From assembly GCA_024500155.1 (NCBI GenBank), contig CM044877.1, forward strand, positions 31,371,001 through 31,435,000: 64,000 bases of DNA. The letters run 5' to 3'. This document shows positions 11,622-23,627 of this stretch, piece by piece; the first letter of the stretch is position 1; the number at the start of each line of letters is the position of its first letter. Made by a program: the position numbers and the translations under genes. The notes beneath the pieces are model-generated. The model did not search any database, was not told the origin of the DNA, and saw only the letters and a list, made by a program, of their open reading frames with translations. This DNA is from Chenopodium formosanum. Lineage: Eukaryota; Streptophyta; Magnoliopsida; Caryophyllales; Amaranthaceae.

Positions 11622-12349
11622 CCGTAGATGTCTCTTTCTTTTGATTTTATGCTTGACTTGTTTATTTCTAAACTAGCAAACTTTTGGTACTTTGTATTTT
11701 GAGCGTTTTGTATTTTAAACAATCTGCTTTTGCTTCCTGCAGTATTTCCTTATCATGCATTCCAGAAAATACTTATGCTTTTGCTTTTATAATGTTATCG
11801 TAAACCATATGTGATTACATATTTGCAAGAAATGGTGCAAAGAAAAGAATGACATAGGAGAAGGTTTTAAATAATTACAGCAATATTTGCTAAGGATTCG
11901 ACGGTAGCAAAACCATTTACATATCTAGCGTTAAGGCCACTGGCGTCTAAGGCCGAATCCGGCGTTAAAGCCGTTCAAGAAACTAGTGTTAAGGCTACTG
12001 GCGTCTAAGGCCGAATCTGGCGCCAAGGCTACTGACGTCTAAGGCCGAACCTGGCGTCTAGGGCTGAATCTGGCGTCAAGGTCGTTTAAGAATCTGGCGT
12101 CAAGGCCACTAGCGTCTAAGGCCGAATCTGGCGTCAAGGCCGCTGGCGTTATTGTCCATACTTGGCTCCAGCATCGAACATTTTATGTGCTCTAGCGTCC
12201 ATCTTGAGGTGTACTGCAAAACATACGTTAGACTTGGTCGTTGGCGTTTTTGCCATCCGATGCTAAAGTCAGTATTCGAAATAAAAGAAAATATAGTGAT
12301 TTTTATTCAAGAACTAAAAGGGAATTGAAATTTTAACGGTAATATTGAA
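11622..12349. repeat. Spacer between convergent pol and antisense gene of A, with tandem repeats
   Basis: Positions about 11925-12170 contain some 15 short imperfect copies built on ctggcgtc and taaggccgaat, with a period of about 14-16 bp and higher-order groups of about 45 bp. The rest is AT-rich and without genes. It separates the 3' ends of two convergent genes, so both transcripts probably end here. Confidence 0.7.
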
Positions 12350-15300
12350 TTAAAAATGATAACTTTTTAAATAGGTAGCGTCCCAACTGCGTGGAACGAT
12401 CTTACCTTCTTTAGACACGAGTCTATACGCTCCCTTACCTGCGATGTCGATGATCTGGTAGGGACCTTCCCATGTTGGGCCGAGCATACCATCTGCGGGA
12501 TTTTTGGTGTTCTGGAAGACTCTCCTTAACACCCAGTCGCCGATTCTGAAAACTTTCGCCTCGACTTTTTTATTGAAGCATCTTGATACTACCTATTGTT
12601 GTGCCGCCATTCTTATGAACGCTGCTTCTCGTAGCTCTTCACTAGAGTCCAAGTTGGTGACCATCTCTTCATCATTTTGCTCTGTCGTCATGAGGCCGTA
12701 CCTTGCTGTTGGGATGCGGACTTCTGACGGGAGTACTGATTCGCATCTATATACCAAGGAGAAAGGTGTTTGCCCTGTTGACGTCCTTGGGGTTGTCCTA
12801 TTTGCCCATAAGACAGAGGGCAACTCTTCTGCCCACTTTCCTTTAGCTTCTTTTAATATTTTCTTTAGTGATGCAATGATGGTTTTGTTGCTTGATTCCG
12901 CCTGTCCATTAGCTTGCGGATATCTGGGGGGTGGACGTGCATAGCTTGATATTCCATCTTTCGCAAAATCTCCTTGTCTTGTCACTGATGAATTGTGATC
13001 CATTGTCGCACACGATTTCGGATAGGATGCCAAACCTGCATATAATGTTGCGCCATATAAAAGATATAACTTTGTCGCGTACCTGAGTGAATGAGTCGGC
13101 CTCGATCCATTTTGAAAAATAATCCATCATGGCTAACATGAAGACTTTTTTCCCTGGAGCTTGAGGTAGCTTGCCCAACGATGTCCATTCCCCATTTCAT
13201 GAACGACCAAGGACACAGCGTGGGGTGCAATTCTTCCGGGAGTTGATGTGACACTCCTGCGTGACGCTGACAGCTATGGCATTTTGCAACGTATTTTTCT
13301 GCGACTTTTCTTAAAGTTGGCCAAAAATAGCCATCCTGAGTAGTTTGGTTGCTAGTCCTCTAGCCCCGGCGTGGCTTCTGCATTCACCATCATGGTGTTC
13401 TTGCAGCGCTTCCCCTTGTTTGTCGCCTACTAAACATGTTTGGAGGAGACCTGTGGAAGACATTTTAAACAATACGTTATGTAAAATGGTGTATCAGGTT
13501 GCTTTGTATCTTATTTTCCTTGCTTCTAGGGGATCGTCAGGGAGGACGCCGTCTCTTAAATATTTTAGGATAGGCGTCGTCCAATTGTCTTCGGCTGCTA
13601 TCTCCATGATATCTGGTTTCGATGCGGCGTCAATTGATGGCGCCGTCAGGTGGACGAGGGGTATACTGGAGAAGGGTGATTTTCTGACGGCCGATTCTAG
13701 GTTAGCCAAGGCGTCAGCCTGGGTATTTTTGTCTCTGGGAATTTGTTTGATATTGAATGGATTGAATGCCTTTTCTAGGGGTTTTTGCTTTCTCGAGGTA
13801 TGCTATCATCTTGGAATCCTTTGCGGCGAATTCTCCATTTAATTTACTGCGATTAGTAACGAGTCGTTGAAGACGTTGAGCCCTGTAGCTTGCAAGTCTT
13901 GTGCTATCTTCATCCCCGTTTTTAAGGCTTCGTACTCTGCTTCGTTATTCATTGCCTTGAAGTCGCAACTGATGGATTGCACTATTAACTCCCCATGTGA
14001 CGACTTTAGCACGACTCCTAATCCTGCTCCTCGCTGGTTAGAAGATCCATCGCAGAACATAGTCCAGATAGTTTGCTTGCTGACGTTGTTGATTTTATCC
14101 AATTCCTTGGCTGCCGACGCCTCGAGTTCTAGGCTGAAGTCTGCCACAAAATCAGCAAGTGCCTGGGATTTGATAGCGGTTCTGGGTTGGTAGGTGATGT
14201 TGTATGTGCTGAGGTATATGCTCCATTTTCCGAGTCTACCTGTTAATTCTGGCCTACGCAACATAGACTTAATGGGAAAGTTAGTCCTCATCACCACCGG
14301 GTGAGCTTCAAAATAATGACGCAATTTTTTGACTGTTGTATATAAAGCAAGTATGAGTTTCTCGAGGGAGGAATAACTGGTCTCTGCGTCGAGAAGAGAC
14401 TTACTTATGTAATAAATGGGCAGTTGTTGCCCTTGATCTTCTCTTGCGAGGACGGCACTGACGGCTACTGTGCTGACGGCTAGGTACAATTCCAGCGTTT
14501 CATTCAGTTTTGGCTTCAACAGCAATGGAGGAGTCATCATGTAAGATTTTTAGTCTTGCAAAGCCTTTTCATGCTGCTCAGTCCATTCGAATCCTTTACT
14601 TTTTTTGAGGACGTCATAAAACAAGTGACACTTGTCTAAAGATTTGGAAATGAAGTGGCTCAACGCGGCGACGCGTCCTGTTAATTTTTGCGTTTCCTTG
14701 ATGTTCCTCGGAGATTGAATGTTGATTATTTCTTTAATTTGGTCAGGGCTTGCTTCGATTCCTCGTTGCGTCACAATGTACCCTAAAAATTTTCCTCCAG
14801 ATACTCCAAAGGAACATTTAGTAGGGTTGAGTTTCATACCGTATTGACGCAGGACGTCGAAAGACTGTTTAAGGTGGGAGATGTGGTCTGACGCCTTTTT
14901 GGACTTGACTCGCATGTCGTCGATGTATACTTCCATTGTGTCCCCTAGCTGGTTCTTGAACATCTTGTTCACGAGTCTTTGGTAGGTTGCACCTGCATTT
15001 TTTAGTCCAAAGGGCATAACTTTATAACAGTATATACCTTTGTCCGTCATGAACGCTATTTTTTCTTGATCTTCAGGGTGCATTAATATTTGGTTGTATC
15101 CTGAGTAGGCGTCCATGAACGTAAGCAACTCATGTCCTGGCGTGGCGTCGACCATCGCGTCGATGTGAGGCAGAGGGAATGGGTCTTTGGGACATGCTTT
15201 ATTGAAGTCGGTGAAGTCGATACACACTCTCCACTTGCTGTTTTTCTTGCTCACTACGACGACGTTTGCTAACCAGCCAGGGTACTTTACTTCCCTGATT

Positions 15301-15629
15301 TTCCCTGTTTTGATTAACTTCTGCACCTCCTCGTTGATAATCTGATTTCTCTCGGGTGCGAACTTCCTGCGCTTCTGTTTTACTGGACGGTGGCTTGGGT
15401 TGATGTTCAATTTGTGCGTAATGATGTCGGGACTTATACCTGTCATATCTTCGTGTGTCCAAGCAAAACAATCTACATTAGCTTTAAGAAACGAAATGAG
15501 GTCTTCTCTCATACCTGAGTCCAAGGAAGCTCCGATTCTGACGGTTTGCTCAGGTTTGCTAGGATCCACCGCTATCTCGTCGATGGATTGATCATCTGGC
15601 TCGTCTGACGCTGGTCCATGCTGTAATTG
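12350..15629 (-). pseudogene. pol of element A (RT, RNase H, second RNase H, integrase), inactivated
   Basis: Reading leftwards: reverse transcriptase (15569-14550) with VCIDFTDFNKACPKD, TFMDAYSGYNQI and YIDDMRVKSKK; the native RNase H (from 14540); then a second RNase H with CDGSS (near 14050) and NNEAEYEAL (near 13945). The double RNase H is diagnostic of the Tat lineage. Integrase remains include MKWGMDIVG, VCDNGSQF and NGQAESSNKT (the D, D, E residues) and a C-terminus ending at 12350 with GPTWEGPYQIID. The frame continues from gag but is broken: TAA at 14550, a TAA plus frameshift near 13838, a shift near 13775, a TGA near 13494, and further shifts or stops near 13350, 13170, 12950 and 12593. 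Confidence 0.88.
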
Positions 15630-17694
15630 CTACGCCGTCCTTTTGCTTGGCTTTAATGTAGAGCTGTAGCAAATTCTGGCTTCTTTGGGCTCTCCTTTGA
15701 TCTCTTGAACTCCCCATCTCGTAGGGAATTTTAAACTCTGATGATAGGTTGATGGGACGACTTTCATCTTGTGGATCCAAGGGCGTCCTATGATGGCGTT
15801 GTATGCTGACGGGCAATCCACGACGTTGAACTTGGTTTGAAGGCTGATTCCTCCTGCAAAAGTAGGCAAAACAATTTCTCCACTAGTATTAAGTGCCTCA
15901 CCACTAAAACCTACAAGTACCGTGGATCTTCTGACCACGTCTCTTGCATCTATGCCCATGTCTTCCAGTCTATCTTTGAAGAGGACGTTCGCTGAGCTTC
16001 CTCCATCTACCAGGACCCTCTTGAGCAAGCAGTTGCCTATAGTTAAAGAAATTACCAGTCCATCATGGTGTTCTTCGCGGCGGTCTCCGAGGTCGCAGTC
16101 ATCGAAGGAGATTGTCATGGCTTCCAAGGCTTTGTCCTGGTTAGACCTGACGTCTTCGGGAATGGAATCTTCTGACATGTCTCTTCTGGCCGCTTTTTTG
16201 GCTGCAGAATACGTTAGTCCACATATATCTGATCCACCTGAGATGACGTGAATTACCTTGGTCACAGTCGGCCCCTTCGGGGGTTGCTGGTCGGTCGCGT
16301 CTTTTTTAATTGATTTGCCCTTGCCCAACAGCTCCTTCTGGTAGCCTTTCTTCATTAGATACGCCACCTCGCATCTTAAGCCATTGCATTCCTCGGTCTT
16401 GTGACCATGATCGCTATGGTAATCACACCACTTAGACTTGTCTTTTTCTTCGTCAGGTTTGTCACTCTTCCTGGGCCATCTGGCTGCGGGCCCTAATGAA
16501 TGAAGGGCATTTACCACTCCCTCAATGTCGACGCAGAAGCCATACTCTTCCACGTCGGGATACGACTCGACGTCAGACCTGTTATCTGCATCTAACGACA
16601 TGGGGTTAGCATTAGTAACATTATCGACGTTATTTACCTGATTAGGCCTGTCATAGGGCTTGCGATGCCAACTTTTCTTGGGGTTAGAAGGTCGTCTATA
16701 AACCCTGCCGCTGCTGCATGGGTTGAGGATATTGAGGCTGTTGACGCCTTTCCTGGCTGCCAGATCATCTTCTAACTGCATCTGAGCTAAAGCCCTTGTT
16801 TTGACCTCTTCGAACGACATGCATGGATACTTGGTCAATTCTTTATAAAGCTCTGATTCAAGGAATAGTCCCCTCTTGAAGGCCTCAATGGCTGTATGGA
16901 CATCATAATTCTTGATCCCGATCATTTCTTTGTTGAAGCGTCCAAAGTAGGATTTGATTGTTTCTCCATTGCGCTGTACGACGCGGCACAGGTCGCTGGT
17001 TTGCTTCTCCACTTTGCAACTATTGTTGAATTTCGAATAAAACCTGTTGCACAAAGTTTGAAAATTAGTAATAGACCCTCTTTTCAGGTCGCACATCCAT
17101 TCTAAAGCAGGGCCAGTAAGAGTTGCTCCAAAAGATTTGCAAAGGACGGGCTCGAGCATGTCACGCGGGATGGAATATTGCCACATCCGCTGCTTGTAAT
17201 GGTTGACGTGCTCTAATGGACAAGAAATTCCGTCATAGAGCTTTGGCGGAGGAGGGATATTGAGTCTTCGAGGGATGTCTGTCAAAGATATCTCGTCCAC
17301 GAACGGCGACGCGGCATAACCATCTGGCTCTTCCGTCACGGTTGGGACTGGCGCTCCGGGCAGCTTCTTCAGCAGGCGCAGCAGCTTAGCGTTATGGGCT
17401 TCAATCTGCTTCAGCTTCTGGGCCGTCAAGTTGACTTCGTCTCCATCGTTGAAGGCGTTGCCGTCCTCTCTTGCTCTCTCATCGTCACCCTTGTCATCGC
17501 TATCATCCTCTAAGTCTAGATTCATCATGGATGAAATGTCTTGAGTGTTGTGGCGCTTTTTCGGGGCCTTGCTCTTGACGGACTCTAACTCCTTGCGCAG
17601 GGAGTCTACAGTCTTTTAACTCTCAGATGCCAGACGCTCGTTCTCAGCCTTTTGCTTTGCAAGGTCTTCCTGAGTCCTAAGGACCTCTTGCATT
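15630..17694 (-). pseudogene. gag-protease of element A
   Basis: A likely start ATG at 17694 opens a frame that is coiled-coil-like at its N-terminus and has one in-frame TAA at 17616-17618. From 17528 it is open for 632 codons. It contains the retrotransposon gag core (LYDGISCPLEHVNHYKQRM to KRGLFLESELYKEL), a zinc-knuckle-like CDYHSDHGHKTEEC, and an aspartic protease with VLVDGGSSANVLF, the DGGSS form often seen in this lineage. A TAG at 15630-15632 then separates it from pol, which continues in the same frame. A single gag-pol polyprotein is therefore inferred. Confidence 0.88.
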
Positions 17695-17802
17695 AACTGC
17701 TCCAACGTCACATCTCCTGAAGAAACCCTGTTGGCAAGAAAGGATCTTTTTTTGAAAGGGAAGTGTTTTTTTTTGAGATTTTATGAATGAGATCTAGTCG
17801 TC

Positions 17803-17821
17803 GGCCCCACGGTGGGCGCCA
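17803..17821 (-). other. Primer binding site of element A
   Basis: On the minus strand TGGCGCCCACCGTGGGGCC begins 3 bases inside the 5' LTR. TGGCGCC fits the 3' end of plant tRNA-Asp as I recall it; the rest matches less well. Confidence 0.7.
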
Positions 17822-17824
17822 AAT

Positions 17825-18350
17825 TGTTAATGCCAAAAATCGTCACGGGACGACGTTAGGCTGGGACGTCGATGGCTAGACAGATTAAGCTATTGATAAT
17901 CAAAATGTAATGAACGAAGATTGAACACAACAATATTTTGTTGATGCAGAAATCCCAATGTAGAGGGAAAAACTGCGGGTGGGAGTAATCCACCGATTGC
18001 ACTATGAAAGATCGAATGTTACAATGTGTTTTAATGGCTAAGAGATTTCTAAGTATTGAATTGCCTTTTTCAGGTTACAAGAGTATCTATTTATAAGCAA
18101 TTAATCTTCTCTGATCCGTAGTTATCCATTGAAGCTCAAATGATTATCTTCCGCGATTCTAGGAAGTCAGTTATTTGACCTTTTCCTCCTGACTTGAACA
18201 ACAGATCTTTTTCAAATGATGAAACCAATCGGATATGTATTCCTAGTCAAACGGACTCCTGATTTATTGAGACGTCAATTACTACCCTTGACTCGTACTG
18301 CTAGTTGACGTAGGATCTCCGAGACGCGTCATGAAAATTCCGCACTAACA
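17825..18350 (-). repeat. 5' LTR of element A
   Basis: This 526-bp unit starts tgttaatgcc and ends cgcactaaca on the plus strand. A minus-strand TATAAATA lies near 18089-18096. It aligns along its whole length with 8758-9283. Confidence 0.93.
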
Positions 18351-18355
18351 GTGAC

Positions 18356-18753
18356 GATTGACGCCTAACTCGAGCCGCACAAGTTTTACGTTGAGTGATC
18401 TTAAATATGGCTCCACCCCACTTTATTGAGTTTTCCGCTGCATTGTGCTCATGCAAATGAGTAATGCCGCCTTGATACAAGAGGTTGAGGTTTCCCTCAC
18501 ATGAAGCTCAAGTTTGCATCGATTAGCGACGCTTGTGAGGGGAGCTTGCTCATTTCACTCGGCTTTCATGCCATTTGTACAAAGGTGCAGCCTCTGATGC
18601 CGCTTGCTTCCTCACAGTCGGCTCTCCTGCCGCTTGACCACTAGCTATAATATGCGTCGGCATTTGTGTCGTTTGTATTTGCGAAATTGGGGCTTCAATT
18701 TCTCACACTGACCCCGGCTCATAGTTGACGCTTGAATATGTGGAGTGGCTTTG
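18356..18753. other. Spacer of element D between A and B
   Basis: About 400 bp without genes, rich in gccgcttg and gtcggc words like the rest of the D spacer. It starts with the right copy of the target duplication of A and ends at the left LTR of B. Confidence 0.5.
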
Positions 18754-19250
18754 TGTTTTGGGTGTTTTTGTTCCTTGGAAGAGTTACAGCTCAGAGACTG
18801 GTTGTGCGCGGCTTGTACCTACAAAACAACGGAGAATCCAGGTGGTTGGAGCTCCGCCTCCGACGATCAAGTTAGTACTTGAAGAATAACGGGAGGAAGT
18901 GCGGAAAAAGAGGTGTGATCTTTTTGGATTTTGAGATCAGGTGATTATCTAATGTAAGAGAATGTAGGGTATGCCGTAATAAATGTAGATATCCAAAAAA
19001 TAGGGGAAATCTCTCTATTTATAGGGTCATTGAGGAATGTTCCTCTGATTAGGTCATTCTAACCTAGTCATTCTGGGATGTGCCGCATTGCGGCTTTCTC
19101 GGGATTTGGGCCATTGAAGGCCGCCTTTTGCTCCCAAGTTCTAGGATAGACACATATCAGAAGGAGATTGGCCCAAGAAGGACCAACTAGGGTATGACAC
19201 GTGTCAGGACCTGATTGTACCACGTGGCATGGGTAAAATTACCCAAAGCA
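18754..19250 (-). repeat. 3' LTR of element B
   Basis: A 497-bp unit with a minus-strand TATA box (CCCTATAAATAGAG, near 19013-19026). It differs from the 5' LTR by many substitutions and small indels, which makes B older than A and C. Confidence 0.88.
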
Positions 19251-19262
19251 TTTGCCCCTCAC
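19251..19262 (-). other. Polypurine tract of element B
   Basis: The minus strand reads GTGAGGGGCAAA just before the 3' LTR, identical to the tract of element C at 62282-62293. Confidence 0.7.
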
Positions 19263-19411
19263 AGATGTGACATGGCATGCCACGTGCCATCTGTGACACA
19301 TGTCACTCTTCACTAGGTGGCGATTCAAAAGTTTTTTTTTTTTTTTACTGTGAAAATATTAACTTTTCACATTCAAGGGAAATTACAACGTTACCCTCAA
19401 ATTTACCCCTC

Positions 19412-19419
19412 TATAAATA
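19412..19419 (+). promoter_or_regulatory. TATA box of antisense gene B
   Basis: TATAAATA in the context acccctctataaatact lies about 160 bp inside the 3' LTR. The core closely matches the minus-strand box of C (cccctataaatagt). Confidence 0.6.
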
Positions 19420-19859
19420 CTAACTTTACCCCTCTAGTTTTGGACGTTTCTAAAACATTCGAGAAAGATAAAGTCAAAGAGCTTCTAGAGAGAGAGTTTT
19501 CCTACCGTTTGTGTGTGAACACAAACTTTGAATCTCTCCGCCTGTGTCAGCCGGTTACCAACCGCCTGTGCCTCAAGCAAGCAGGTTCTTTTGCAGTAAC
19601 TCAATCGGACCTCGCCGTTTGCCCCCCCCCCCCCTTTAAGAGACAAACGTAAGGTACCGCCTCTACCCTTTTCAACTCATTTCAATTATTTAATTTCATT
19701 CATTAAATGGACTCATCACCAACACACACGGCACGGCCTAGGTCAGTAGTCAGCCGGTCACCTGGGACGACTGAGTCTGGGACTGGGAGTGCCGGCTCTA
19801 GGTGCATGGAGCAATATTATACTCCCCAACCGACCATCTATGTGTCTGTGCAGGACACG

Positions 19860-22359
19860 ATGGCTAGAACCAAACAGACGCCCACCAGGCGGCGTCGAGG
19901 AGACGGTACTTTGGAGGTACCGTCCAGAGAGGTGACCCCGGTTGAGGGGTGTCAGGGTAACAAAGGTTCTGGGGAGTATTCCCCATCTAGAATCCCAAGA
20001 ACCCTAGAGATACAATTTTAAATGAGGGTGGAGACGGTGAAGAAACCGTTTCCCAGATGGAAATTGTTCAAGCTGACCCTGCACAACGAAACGGGGAGGA
20101 GTCCACGTCTAGGTCCTCCGGTGAAGATTCCGCCTCGGGGTCAAGCTCTGAGGATGAAAGTGACACTCCCCTCCCTTCGCTTGAGAATAGTGAGGTTGAG
20201 TAGAGAAAAAAGTGGGAGGATAAAGACGATCCCTTCTAGATTTATGTCTCTGCTAAGGACAGAGACATCATGATAAACGGTATAAAGGGCTTTGTGAAGA
20301 AGCGACCCTTGGGTAAGGATTACACCATCCGGGTGCCGCTTGTGATAGGCACTATTTCCTGGGAGAATGACCAACCGAACGCCAACACCTACTTTGGATG
20401 TTATGAGGCGGGATTTTTGGCAGGTCTCCGCTTCCCTTTTCACCATGCGGTGAGAGCTATTCTTAGGGCTTATGACCTAAGAGTCTAGCAGCTCTCACCA
20501 AATTCATGGGCCAACATTCTAGGGGATGTTGCCGCTTGTGAGATGCAGAACTTGAACCCCAGCTGGCAGGAGTTTACCCATATGCACTACTTGAGTCGCA
20601 ACCCAGGCAGCTAGAGGGCGTGGTACACACTGACCACCCTTCCAAAGTATCAGATGACGCTGGACAACGTGTCCAAGTACGACGCTTGGAAGACACAGTT
20701 TTATTTGTTGTCTGCCCCATCCCATAGAGAGATCCGGGAGATGCGCTGGTACAATAAAAAAAACTTGACCTTCTGGGTCGCAAGTGCGCTGGTACAATAA
20801 AAAAAACCAAAACATATGTCTGATTGGCATCCGGCTTCATGCCGCTTGTATATCTGCTACTTAATCAGAGTTTTAATGTTTTTGTTATCTTTTGGCAGAA
20901 GAAGCTCAAAACATGGTGGCTAAAGAGAAGACCCCCAAACGGTACTCCGCTCAGATAAGGAGGAACCTGGCGGAAGCCAAAGTTGCCAAGCTGAGGGCAG
21001 AGGTAAATTCTCTTCTCATCTCTTCATTTTATCAGGCGCTACAGGATGCTATGTTTTGTTATTGATGTTCAGGGTGGAGATCCTCCAAAGTCCTTCACCA
21101 AGAACCTCTTCAAGCGGGGCCTTAAGGATGCCCCCACCCCAACCAAACCTGCTAAGTCCGCGAAAGTGACTTCAGGTAAGACGGACTCGGATGGGTCCTC
21201 CAGAAAGAACCGCCTCCGCATCGGTGGGAAGAACACCACCGTGGGAGGCTTCAGAGTGGGCTTTGATTTGGTCCCATCCGGCCTCTCTGCGCCTGTGGGT
21301 GGAGAAATCCCACAAGCTTCTGAAGGTAAATTCAATCCCTTTGAATCCCCGCCTGAACTAGGCTGGCCGTTGTGAGTGAAATCACACTCGCAATAGACTT
21401 CTTTGTTAGACAGCCGGTATCAATCTGGTGCTGCCTATATGGCTCACTCACCTTTAATGTCTGGTGCAGATCAATCCCCCCGATGGCCAGATGTCCAGGC
21501 GAATGCCACGCTGGCGGCTGTGCATAAGAGGGAGAAGGACGCTATTCCCGACATTGAGGTGTTCAATATTGAGCGGATCTTGTCACTACTGTCTGAGGTA
21601 CACTTAACTTAATTTTTCTTCAATTAAAAATAAAGTATCCTGCATGATTGACACCTCTTACTTTTGCAGACCATGCTCAGGGTTGAAGGGCTCAAGCGGC
21701 CTTATGCCCGGAAGAGGGAGGAGGTAAAAAGAGCCATTAAATCGGCTAGGGATTCTCAAGATGTTGCTGAATATGAGTGTACAATTAGTGAACTTGAATC
21801 TAAAGCCATCTTAATGCAACAGGCGGAGGAGGTTAAGGGTCTCAAACAAGCTTTAGAGGAGGTGAAGAAGAAAACCAGCACGGTTGAGACCAAGCTCAAG
21901 AAGGCGGAGGATGACCTCCTAACCCTGCAGGGAGTCTCCAAAGAGAATGCTGACCTCACGGCGGAGGTTGAGAAGCTAAAGGAGGACGCGGTGCTGGTCC
22001 AGAAAAACCTCAAGGCAACCATTAAGGCGGCTAAGAATCGGGTGATTGTCGAGAACGAGGAGGATTCTGACACTCGGATAAAGATTGCCTGGGTGGCCCT
22101 TTATCCTTACAAAGACTACCGCTTGTGGTCTCTGGATTTTCAATATGCCGAGACTGTAGTCTATTTAAGGGAGAAGGGTGAGCCGGAGCTTGAGTCTTTC
22201 TCCGCGTGGATGAACAAAGAGTTTGCCAAGCCTCCCAAAAAACTGCCTGAGGAAGGGGAAGCCATCGATATCCCTTCAGACGGGGAGAACCCCAAAGAGG
22301 ACCCGGCGGCTACCAACGAAGGGGATCAGCATCCAAAGAACGAGGCAAACCTCTCTTAG
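19860..22359 (+). pseudogene. Antisense accessory gene of element B (Tat aORF), five exons, broken
   Basis: The likely start is ATG 19860, just after an acceptor-like tgtctgtgcag ending at 19853; a donor near 19653 would make a 5'-UTR intron. The protein starts MARTKQTPTRRRR, then has an acidic Ser-rich part and the conserved region FGCYEAGFLAGLRFP with QLSPNSW. Exon 1 is damaged: a frameshift near 20020, stops near 20200, 20240, 20486 and 20612, and a deletion near 20780. Later exons read 20899-21002, 21073-21325, 21470-21597 and 21670-22359, with GT-AG introns and the same exon lengths modulo 3 as in C. The last exon (230 codons) is open and encodes a long coiled coil starting TMLRVEGLKRP and an acidic tail. 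Confidence 0.75.
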
Positions 22360-23627
22360 GCATGATTTCAGCGGCAGTATGCCATTTATGCTTTTTTCTT
22401 TATGGCCTGCGTGCCGAGTATTTATGTTCTTTACCAACTATGGAGTCGGTTAACAATTTAGTTTCTCTTTTCTCGTGATCCGGTAACAATATTTATCCGG
22501 ATTCTGCCGGTTTTGAATGAAAGTATGCCGACTAAGTCGGCTTTATGAAATTTTATTGTCTTGATTTATGCGGAAATTACAGATAGTAGAACAATATACC
22601 GACTATTCTTGCCTCTAACGGCTGTGTGATTGGTTTCGGTCCTTTTATGATTGATTGGCTTTGGAATTTTTGATACTTTCAAGAGTATGGGATGTTCCTA
22701 AGTCAATCAATCACAGTAGTGATTGCCCCAAACCAAGTGCACAGTCGGCATCCAGCAACCGTTATACCCAATCCGAGCATCCTCATAGGATTCTTTACTA
22801 GGTAAACGGACGACAACCGTTTGTCAGTCATTAACACAGGGGACATTGTCCACCTATCTGATAGCTTTTAGACGGCTAAAAGGCCGCTGGAGTACCATCA
22901 ATCAATTGCCCTATTAGGGAAATGGGTTTTTCATTGCTAGCCAAACGGAATGTTTTTGCCTATCCGTCTATTGAACAAGACACATTGTTCGCCTGTTTAT
23001 CGAGTCTCAGACAACATAGTGGCTGTTTGGGATATTCCCAATCCATTGTACCTACATCGCCTGCCCCATTGGAGCAGGCGGCACAACTTGTTCAATAGTC
23101 TAACAGAGAACTTCGATATTTGTCGGCTGATGTCTCTTGACATCCGGCTTCTAAACTTGATCATTCTTATTAATTATTTTTGTCAGACAGCTATGAGTTG
23201 ACCAATTTGGTCGTTCAATCTTTGTCGTCTACATATTCTCTTAGAACATACGATAGAATTCCCTCTGCGACGATAACCCCTAGAGGGGTGTCGCCGGACG
23301 CCTTACTCAAATTGGAGCAGACGAATTTATAAAAATAGTTTTGCATCCGACCATTGGCCTCAATCTTAATTCTAATTTTAGCCACTATGTCGTTTGACTT
23401 AGTTTAATTTCATATTTAAATGTCCGTCTGTGCATTACCCAGACGGAGGTTCCGTTGCAAGCATTATGTTAGCCGCTAAGTTTTAACTTTGGCTTATTTA
23501 AGTTGTTATCCTCCTGTGTTTTTCACAAACAGCAACTAAATTACGCATGCAACAAAGAAATTAAACTGATGGAAACAAAAGGCAGCTTTTCATTGATAGG
23601 CTTTTCATTTACAAAAATTTACAGGTC
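22360..23627. other. Spacer between antisense gene and pol of element B
   Basis: No coding region. It is rich in cggcttt and gcctg words and resembles the C spacer near 56300-56870 and 58300-58700, including the stretch around caatcaatcacagtagtgat. It lies between convergent gene ends. Confidence 0.55.

Larger units (their letters stand above)
8758..18350 (-). mobile_element. Element A: Tat-lineage Ty3/Gypsy retrotransposon with antisense gene
   Basis: Two 526-bp LTRs (8758-9283 and 17825-18350) bound a 9593-bp element flanked by the exact duplication gtgac (8753-8757 and 18351-18355). The primer binding site on the minus strand at 17821 fixes the orientation. Order along the element: 5' LTR, PBS, gag, protease, reverse transcriptase, RNase H, second RNase H, integrase, tandem-repeat spacer, antisense multi-exon gene, polypurine tract, 3' LTR. 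I count about 18 differences between the LTRs by eye (roughly 3.4%), so the insertion is fairly recent. The gag-pol is inactivated but the antisense gene is open. Confidence 0.93.

Noticed and set aside
15592..15816. 74-codon ORF overlapping the gag-pol junction of A
   Set aside because: It is another frame of the same region; the conserved protein continues through the TAG at 15630 in the original frame.
19707..19859. Upstream in-frame ATG of antisense gene B as the start
   Set aside because: It lies in the probable 5'-UTR intron; the ATG at 19860 directly follows a conserved acceptor. Not excluded without transcript data.
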